Shown piece after piece: positions 57,181 to 64,000 of a DNA stretch of 64,000 bases; the first letter of the stretch is position 1, and each line of letters begins with the position of its first letter. Both the position numbers and the translations under genes were made by a program. Source of the DNA: Chinchilla lanigera (taxonomy: Eukaryota > Chordata > Mammalia > Rodentia > Chinchillidae); contig NW_004955473.1 of assembly GCF_000276665.1 (NCBI RefSeq), positions 5,290,211-5,354,210 on the forward strand, in the 5' to 3' direction. Under the pieces are notes generated by a model. The model did not search any database and was not told the origin of the DNA. It worked only from the letters and a program-made list of their open reading frames with translations.

Positions 57181-60100
57181 GCAGGCCTCGGGGACTGCTT
57201 CCTCCGAGAAGGGCTGTTCCATAGGGGCCTCTCCTATCACGAGTCAGGCGCCTTGCCCCTCCTGACTTCCCCTTGCAGTCCGAGGTGCTCAGGGCCACAG
57301 GCATGTACCGGTGCCCCACGCTCTGCATCCCACGGGGTGAGGGTATGGAGCATGCCCTGGTCCCCTCCTGGATCGGTGGAGGGGACTGAGCTGAGCTGCG
57401 TGGACCTTAATCTTCCTCACGTTGAAGGTCTGCTGGCCCCTGGAAGCTAGGGGCCGCTGGCCCATTCAGGGAATGATGTGCCAACATGCAGACGTGACAC
57501 TTGTTGCATAGGCAGGAGCACGGGGCGGGGGCAGCGGCAGCGTGGATCCCAGCTGTTGCTCCTTGCAGCCTGGAAGTGAGCAGAGGCAGCCTCCCCCAGG
57601 CTGGGCCACACGCGGGGCCAGCCGGTCTTCTCCCTGACTCCAGGTCCATTCTGGTCTCCTCCTCTGCTTCTGCATAGGAGGCCCTCCCCTGAGCCTCCAT
57701 CCCACCCCAGGGCATTGATTCTTTCACATCCTGGTTCCAGCCTCTGCTCTGTCCCAGGCACAAGCAAACTTCACCTTCATCTCCCTGTCTCAGGCACCAA
57801 ACCAGCGAGGCAGGCACCTGACCTGACACCTCCATACAGCTCAGGCAAGGGGAGTCTTTTCCCCCTGAGCCTGTGCCTGCCCCCACCTGACAATACTTGG
57901 CACTTGTGGCCACTTGCCTGCCCCAAGCCGGTTTCCACCCGTGCTCCAGAAGCCCCTGCCCAGGCTGCCTGCGCTCCGTGCGTCAGTGTCTCCTGGGGCT
58001 GCCAGGTCCCGCGGTCCTGTGATCTGGCTGTCACTGCTGCCTGCCTGGCACCACAGAAGGAGAAGGCTAAGACCAGGTGGACTGATGCCAGTGCCAGGGC
58101 TGGAGTCGAAGGGAGGTGAAAGCCAAGGGACGAAGAGGGCAGAGCAGCAAGTTTCCTAGAGGAAGGGCACAGGGCCCTACTTGGTTCCCAACCCTGCAGA
58201 ACAGGATGGCTCACAGCCCGGGAGCCTCTGGGGGGCTGCCAATGCTGCTGGCCTCTTCGAAGGCCACCTCCTTTTTCTGCTCTTGTTCCTGGGCACTTCC
58301 CCTGCACTGGGAGCGCTGCCTGCCTTCTAACTCCTCCTGACTCCAGGTAGCTTTCCAGCGAGCCCTGTTCAGGACCCCAGCACTGAGCCAGCCACCTGCT
58401 GGGGGAAGGGAGCAAGCTTTCTCCTCAGAAGCCCCTGCCAGGTGCACAGTGGCGGGAAGGGAGCAAAAGGTATGAATAAAGACACCACTGGGGCCTGTTC
58501 CTCAGGAGCCAGTATAGTTAGCGAGACGAGACACTTGCACAATTGGCGCTACAGGCAAATAGCCCATGGTGGCACCTTCAAGGAATAAAGAGTGGGCGCA
58601 GGAAGAGTGTCCCAGAGGAAACTGGGGTTTGCAGATCTGCATAGCTGGTGCTCGTCCGGAGGCCACTAGGAGATTCTTGGCCAACAGACACCATGTGAAC
58701 GCTTTGGCGGGCCAGCCTTTGGGGCAGTACTAGTAAGGCAGAGAGCTAATTTCAAGGGAGGTGAAGTTGGCCAGGCTGCCAGAATGCTGTGAGCTTCTGG
58801 CCCAGACCCGGCCACTTCTTGCTTCTATTCGCCCTTGTTCATTAAGTCATCTGGACAGCCCAGATTCGGCACGTTCGCATGTGGTACATAGAGAGCATCT
58901 TACATTTTTGCTTAAGCTAATTGCTGGAAACTTCCAGAGCTTCCACTGTGTTTCTGCTCTCTGACCTTTCCTGCAGCCAAGGAGGACATGTCCCCAGAGG
59001 TGGCCACCAGCCAAGGGTCCAGGTGCACATGTCCTATCCTGCTCCTCTGCCCTAGAAATAGGGGCCCCCAAATTACTTTGTCCTTGGCCCAGTTGTACAC
59101 ACTCTGCTCAGCCCAGGTCACCAAAGTTCCAGGCCTGAAGACCATATTTCTTCCTCTCTCCTCACGTTCTCTCTCTCTCTCTCTCTCTTTTTTTTTTTTT
59201 TTTTGTCTTTTGAGACAGGGTCTCACTGTGCAGTTCAAGCTGGCGTTGAGCTCACTTTGTAGCCCAGGCTGGCCTCGAACTTGCAACAATCCTCCTGCCT
59301 CAGCCTCCCGAGTGCTGGGATTACAAGCATGTGCTGCCACCCCCGGCCAAATTTTGTTTTTAATAAAGCAAGGTAATCTACTTTTGCATTGTAGTACATT
59401 CCCCTTTCTAAGTGCTAAGCACCCATGTAACCTCAGCCAGGCCTTCAGAGGCAAAGGACTAAAGGAAGTCAAGAGGAGGGCCAGGCTGCCAGAGCCTGAT
59501 GTATCCAGGACAGCAAAACTGGTACCAAGAGATAGCACAGGGCCCTGGGGAAGAGCAGTGGGGCAGAAGAAGGCTGATCAGACAAGGGAAAGCTTCCTCA
59601 TCCTGGAGACACATGCAGCGCCACAGAACAGTGGAGGGGACGTTGCCAGTGGGGTCCTCATCAGAACACAAATGTGGACTTTTAAAGCAATCATAAGATA
59701 GGCCAGACTGTGAGAGGGAAAGCAGGTGTGCCCTTCCTGCTGAGGGTGGGATGTTCCTGAAAAGTCACAAGTATGTACCTCTGCGCACTGGGCTGGAGTT
59801 CGGGGTTTATGAAAAGCGAATCTAGTTCTCCCTTTCCCACTGGGGCCCATCTCCACCGGGGTACAGCGTGGGGATGCCATTGCTTCATTGTTGGAGGTGC
59901 TTCAGTGGGCAGTGACCCCAATCCCTCCAGGCTTGAGCTTCTTGATCAACTGGCTCCTGCCTCCCTTTAAACAGCAAATGAGTTAGGGAAATGACGAAGT
60001 GCACTGGGGATGGCCCGCATTTCTAAAGGGGAGTTCTTTTGTACAGCAAGGACTTCTGCCATAATGAGAATCAATGGCCTCTAATTCGTCCCTTTGGACA

Positions 60101-62761
60101 GGACAAAGCCAGGGTTTCGGGTGTCAGCTTATCTAACACTGAGCCAGCCTCAGCAGCAAGAGTAGGAAACAAGTGGGTGATGGGTGCAGCGAGCAGGAGA
60201 AGCCCGCAGACTTCCTGTGATGAGGACAAGGAGCCCGCTAGTCAATGGGAGGCAAGAGGCAAAGCGTTTCTGGGTGGCTGCTGGCCAGGGCCTGGCTGGT
60301 ACTCAGTGAGCTCAGGGTGGCTCTTCTCTGCCGGCCTGGAGTGTAGGCACCTTCCTGGCCACAGTGTGAACCATCATCCCAGCTCCCCATCCTGGCTCTT
60401 GACCTCCCTCCCCATAGGGCCCTTCCCCTAGCCCTCCCTTCCTGACTGCCCCAGACACAGGTTTGGGTGCAAGCACATGGGGGTGACACTGTCCCTTTCC
60501 CAAAGCTGGGCCTCTTTTCCCCGTGCCTGCTGTGCCGTTGTAGCACCTCCTCTAGTAGTTCAAGGCATGGACAAGAGATCCAAGGCTTCACTTGCATTCT
60601 CAAGGCCCTTAGGGACCTCCCCCTGTGCCTGGCCACATGCCCAGTATGGTGCCTACCATTTTGCACCCTGAGTGTGTCTCTGGTACTGACTCCGCATTAG
60701 CAGTGTTTGGGTCCACCTGTAGGACACAGGGTACACCTTGAGAGGACACGCAAGCTCAGGGCCTGGGGTGGAGAAGCTGGGTTGGGAGCTTAAAGAAGGG
60801 CTTCTTCCCGAGCCCCAGCCCCAGCTCCTTCACAGATGGCACCCAGAGGGGAGCTCTAGATCAGCCAGACAGAAGTCACCTCCTTGACCTGGCCATCCAT
60901 CCTGCTCCGAAGCACTAAGAGAATTTTTGTTTTAATTCCTGTGAATTGTAAGTTTAGAGACTGAATTGACACATCAATCCACCCTGACCATCAGCATCAA
61001 AGTGTGGCTAAGTTAACCAAGTGAATTTGGTAAATCATAGGGTCCTACTGGGCCTGGTGGTTCTACGTGGAGAAGAAGGGAAGAGGGTGGAGGGTTAGAG
61101 AATACACATGTGCAGGGGGAGTGTGCATGAGGAGAAAGAACAGCAGGCCCTGGAGCCTGGGCAAAGTGGGCCCCAAGGACACACCTTGCCCACTTTTGGC
61201 CGAAGAAGAGGCTAAGTGCCTGGAAATTGTGTGCAAGCGGTGGAGAACTCACAAAAGCCAAGGAGGAACCAGAGCATGGGGGTGTTGGAGGCAGGGGAGG
61301 GGGGAAAGAGGAGCAGCCAATGGGAGGCTGTATGGAAACTGTGAGCTAGTGCTGGGGATTCCTGGATGGATGGCAATGAGGCTCGAGGGACAAGGATACA
61401 GCTGAAGGCAGATCAGATGGTGCGAGGGAAGAGACTGGTACTCATTAACACTAGCCTCAGACGCCACAGTTCTGCAGGCCAACCCCAAACTGGGTATTGC
61501 ACATCTGCCTCTTCTCCAGCGCCATCTCATCTCGCCACACTGCCTGCCACCGTGTGCCAACTTGGCTTCTCCGGCTGGACTGCAGGCTCTGTGAGACTTA
61601 CCAAGAGTGCCTTCTTCCTTATCATACCCAAGTATACCCGTCACCACTTTTCATTGCCAGGGCTTAGGCTGGCATCAGGAGACTTCTACTCTAAGCCAGA
61701 TGTGAACGGATATAGAGAGAAGCCTCAGAAGAGCAGAAGCCACTTGGGGTTGAAATGGAACTTACATCAGATATAGGATGGGAGGTGTGACCCGGGAATG
61801 ATGGAAGACAGGGCAATTGCAACATCCCACCCCTGTCCTGGTGCACAGACTTACGGTTCATTCATTCATTCCCTCATTCATGCAATATTTCTTAGCCTCT
61901 AAATCTCGTCACAGGCTGAGTATATCCACGCATAAAGCAGGCTGAGTCAAATACTCCAGCCACACTCCAGGGAAGCCTCAGGAGCGAGGCTGAGAGATGC
62001 ATAACCACTGATAGTATACCCAGGGGCGAGGTGCGAGATCTCTAGTAGTCAAAAGAGGGTCACTCTGCCTATTGCAGTACGTAGGAGTACAATGACATGA
62101 TATTCAGGATTTGCTTTAGAATACTGCAGCCTAGAAAAGAGAAAAGGGATAATGAAGCATGTATGACTCCATCTCAAAAGCCGTGGAATCGGGGTGATGG
62201 GACCATAGAGGGGGAGTCATTGTGATGGTGTTCATGTGAAATGTTTGAAGGACACCAGTTCCATGGGCGCCATGGGGGTTACTGTCTCCTGCATCCTAGC
62301 CAAGTACAGCCTTGATGTCCCAAAGTGCACTCCCAACAGTGTTCCAAAGGAAGAACCTGTGGGTGCCTGTCAGAACGTGTTTTAACTGTCAAGAGGACAT
62401 AAAATCAGCTACCTCAATGGCAAGATCTAAGTAGTGGGTTCTGCTTGCTCCAGGGCAGTGTATAATTGCCACAGTTTTCAACAGGGTAAAAAAGAAAAGC
62501 TACAAGGAGTGCCACCTCATGGAGAAATGGCCCTCCCAGGCCTCCAACTGTTTCCATCACCCTTCCTTGCTCACAGGTCTTTTCCTTCCTACAGTGCCCC
62601 TGATGCAGCCTCCTGATGGGACAGGGCTGGAGGAAGGCAGTGTTCGCTACCTGGTACAGCCCAGGGCTTCAAGGAATGGACCAGCACCCTGGCAGGGGGG
62701 CCGGAGGAAGTTCCGTCGCCAGCGGCCCCGCCTCTCCCATAAGGGCCCCATGCCTTTCTGA
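56927..62761 (+). CDS. APLN: Preproapelin, join(56927..56993, 62595..62761)
   Basis: Apelin is a secreted peptide hormone that activates the G-protein-coupled receptor APLNR and acts in vessel growth, heart contractility and fluid balance. The two coding segments give 67+167 nt, which is 77 codons plus a stop and equals the usual preproapelin length. Residues 1-22 form a signal peptide (basic LRLC start, LLLLWLSL core, AVCG end). Residues 42-77 correspond to apelin-36. The basic GGRRKFRR stretch precedes the fully conserved C-terminus QRPRLSHKGPMPF (apelin-13, residues 65-77). Compared with the human protein as I remember it, differences lie mainly in the pro-segment (residues 23-40), plus K for Q at 8, A for G at 47 and A for G at 53. 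Splicing is phase 1: the last exon 1 base G joins TG to make Val23. ATG 56927 has A at -3, and no other ATG lies between it and 56590. The gene looks intact and functional. Confidence 0.97.
59168..59187. repeat. (CT)n run
   Basis: A short CT run directly adjoining the oligo-T side of the intronic SINE; it may have grown from the SINE tail. Confidence 0.9.
59188..59393 (-). mobile_element. B1-type SINE carrying extra L1-derived 5' flank
   Basis: 59188-59348 is a reverse-complement internally duplicated B1 (TTTGAGACAGGGTCTCACTG ... TTTGTAGCCCAGGCTGGCC ... CCCCCGGCC). 59349-59393 then matches 4188-4232, the L1 sequence next to another B1, at 41 of 45 positions. It lies in APLN intron 1, antisense to the gene. 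Confidence 0.85.
59394..61475. other. APLN intron 1, unique part
   Basis: No repeat or exon was recognised. Frames here (for example 60039-60431) show no family resemblance. Confidence 0.4.
61476..61910. repeat. Weak L2-like traces
   Basis: TGGACTGCAGGCTCTGTGAG recalls L2, and the ATTCATTCATTCCC run at about 61859 recalls the terminal L2 repeat in reverse. Low certainty. The rest of intron 1 to 62594 is unique. Confidence 0.35.
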
Positions 62762-62766
62762 AGTAG
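62595..62766 (+). other. APLN: APLN exon 2 (mature apelin) with flanking splice sites
   Basis: A pyrimidine-rich tract (CTTTTCCTTCCTACAG) ends at 62594 and gives the acceptor. The exon encodes residues 23-77, including all of apelin-36, -17 and -13. The stop TGA is at 62759-62761. The next likely donor is TAG|GTACCT, with the exon ending at 62766. An alternative donor GTAGGT begins at 62763. The first choice agrees with my memory of the human transcript, in which a short AAGCAG-type tail follows the stop before exon 3. Confidence 0.9.
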
Positions 62767-63488
62767 GTACCTATTGGAGCCCCTGGTCAGTTGGCGGTGC
62801 TAAAGTGTACGGGCAGGTGCAGCCTAGAAGCTCGTGACCCTGCCACTTATGACTGGGCAGACATATCCAGCAAGCAGTCCTGGCACCACACGCACCTCGG
62901 GTCTTAGAGCTGCTGGAGAGTTTGTAGAGCACTTGTCTCGTGCCTTTGCTTCACAGAGGGGAGCCCGAGGCCCGGAGAAGGGCTTGACGCCTGGGGTGGA
63001 TCTCCTGAGTCCCCAGATCAGCGCTGTCTCCCCTCTCTCCTGCTGCCTGGGGTTGGGCAGGCTAGCCTGTTGGAGAGTTCTGGAAATCCTGGGAGACACT
63101 GACTGGGGAGGGGTGCTCAGGGTGTACCACAGGTGTCCGGTGTGGACCCTTGTTAGGTCCAGGGGTGAGGAGGAAAAAGGCAGAGGGTCATAGAGCTTCC
63201 AGGCCGAGGGCAGGAGGAAAGCTGTGGCTGCGGCTCTCCAGAGCTGGGGAAGGAGAGAGGTGGCTACAGAAAGAGCAGAGCCCACACCTGTACCTGAGGC
63301 CAGACCTGCCACTGCTCCCACTGTGGCTGGCCCGGAGGGACACCAACTCAGGGCCTTGGGCTTTAGGCTCAAGTTCAGGGTTAATGATGGAGGAGTAGAG
63401 TGAAGGTTATTTTCTCTTCTTTCCTGTAGGAGTTTCTTTGACCTAAGATGTGTCCTTGACTTCTCTCCTGTCATTTTTGTCTCATTAG
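62767..63488 (+). other. APLN intron 2 (within 3' UTR)
   Basis: This is the inferred intron between the donor GTACCT at 62767 and the acceptor TCTCATTAG ending at 63488. It starts 5 nt after the stop codon, so the exon junction should be too close to the stop to trigger nonsense-mediated decay. No repeats were recognised. The assignment rests on the match between the sequence at 63489 and the start of the third exon of human APLN as I remember it. Confidence 0.7.
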
Positions 63489-64000
63489 GACTGAAGGGTC
63501 CCCCAGGTGCCAGCGCACTGTGGTTTTCTCTACTCCACAGATCGGTCTGCTTCCCCGGAGCCCTCACATCCAGTCAGCTGTCGTCTTGCGCCTGTTCTAG
63601 CTGCTGATGGTCCTGGCTCTTCTCACCCACCAGCTTCGTCTACCGGCGTGGTCCCACCCCTCACTCTGATGATTCCATTTCTCTCATAAGGATCCGTTAA
63701 GCCCATCTTCCTGGCCTCTCCCTGGACTAACTTTGGAGAACCAGCCTGTCCTAGCCCACCACATTCTCTGCCCCCTACCTAGCCCATGTAATGCCTCCAC
63801 CCCCTACTGGACCCGCCCTCCTGTGGCTTCCCTGGGATTTGGGTGGAAAACACTCCCTTCCTTAATGGGCTCCTGTAAACCCTTGCTTGCTTGTACGTGG
63901 ATCCCGCACTTGGCCTCCAGAGAGCGATCAGAGATGCACAAGGAGAGAGTCTAATTAGAGGGGTAGGTGTGGGGAAAGAAGGTGCATGGCACACTGGAGC
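63489..64000 (+). other. APLN: APLN exon 3, 3' UTR (partial)
   Basis: The segment starts GACTGAAGGGTCCCCCAGG directly after an acceptor AG. This resembles the start of the human APLN 3' UTR exon as I remember it. It is non-coding. No AATAAA polyadenylation signal is seen before the window ends, which fits the long 3' UTR (over 2 kb) known for this gene. The exon continues past position 64000. Confidence 0.7.

Larger units (their letters stand above)
56994..62594 (+). other. APLN intron 1
   Basis: This is a 5.6-kb phase-1 intron bounded by GTGAGT and CTACAG. Its first few hundred bases belong to the CpG island. It holds several RCGTG motifs near 57.3-57.6 kb, a minus-strand B1-type SINE at 59.19-59.39 kb, weak L2 traces at 61.5-61.9 kb, and otherwise unique sequence. 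No other exon is recognisable inside it, although a stop-free reading frame starts at ATG 62519 and runs into exon 2. Confidence 0.9.

Noticed and set aside
56064..57328. Long minus-strand frames of 199-303 codons over the APLN CpG island
   Set aside because: Several overlapping frames are open on both strands because CpG-rich DNA has few stops. Composition is Ala/Gly/Arg/Pro-rich with no domain, and the plus strand carries the real gene.
57777..58415. 212-codon minus-strand frame in APLN intron 1
   Set aside because: No ATG-supported conserved protein, no splice signals, biased composition; regarded as chance.
1..64000. CRISPR arrays, operons or phage-like modules
   Set aside because: The window is mammalian; no direct-repeat/spacer arrays or compact gene clusters are present.

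Overview
The window is mammalian nuclear DNA, almost certainly from a rodent. It contains one recognisable protein-coding gene, APLN (preproapelin), on the + strand. Evidence for a rodent: many tRNA-derived ID-type SINEs, 7SL-derived B1-type SINEs, and composite B1+ID units (B1-dID-like). The youngest ID copies carry perfect target-site duplications. Mouse/rat-specific B2 and B4 SINEs and the typical squirrel ID consensus were not seen, so a non-murid rodent such as a beaver-like or hystricomorph lineage is plausible. That species guess is inference. APLN is X-linked in mammals, so the window is probably X-chromosomal.

Layout. 1-8,000: old L1 fragments, mostly minus strand, broken by SINEs, MaLR LTRs and one small L1 insertion with a 17-bp target-site duplication. 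8,000-36,000: mixed unique sequence with scattered MIR, L2, MLT1/MST-type LTRs, ID/B1 SINEs, a (GT)n and a (CA)n microsatellite, and two hAT MITE-like elements. A GC-rich, CpG-rich block at about 34,750-35,680 has no recognised gene. 36,370-46,980: a near-complete ancient plus-strand L1, split by an LTR, B1 and ID copies, a 5'-truncated younger L1, a 5'-inverted L1 and a nested pair of ERVL-like LTRs. 46,980-56,200: unique sequence with L2/MIR relics, an MLT1 LTR carrying two nested insertions, an MST-like LTR split into a MIR, and a young ID copy. 56,200-64,000: the APLN locus.

APLN. A CpG island spans exon 1. The ATG is at 56,927 and the exon 1 donor is at 56,994. Intron 1 is 5.6 kb. Exon 2 starts at 62,595 and encodes the rest of a 77-residue precursor, ending at the stop 62,759-62,761. 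A probable 3' UTR intron begins 5 nt after the stop, and exon 3 starts near 63,489 and runs off the window. The apelin-17 and apelin-13 sequences are intact. The 56 kb upstream of APLN looks intergenic; no exon of a neighbouring gene was recognised.

The observations most worth checking are a B1-type SINE in APLN intron 1 that shares 45 bp of extra 5' flank with a B1 sitting inside an L1 at 4 kb; a 70-bp inverted duplication (66/70 identical) 0.73 kb apart, one arm inside an MLT1 LTR; the orphan CpG-rich block at 35 kb; a cluster of HIF-type RCGTG motifs in APLN intron 1; and a stop-free, in-frame 5' leader upstream of the apelin ATG. No previously undescribed multi-gene system was found.
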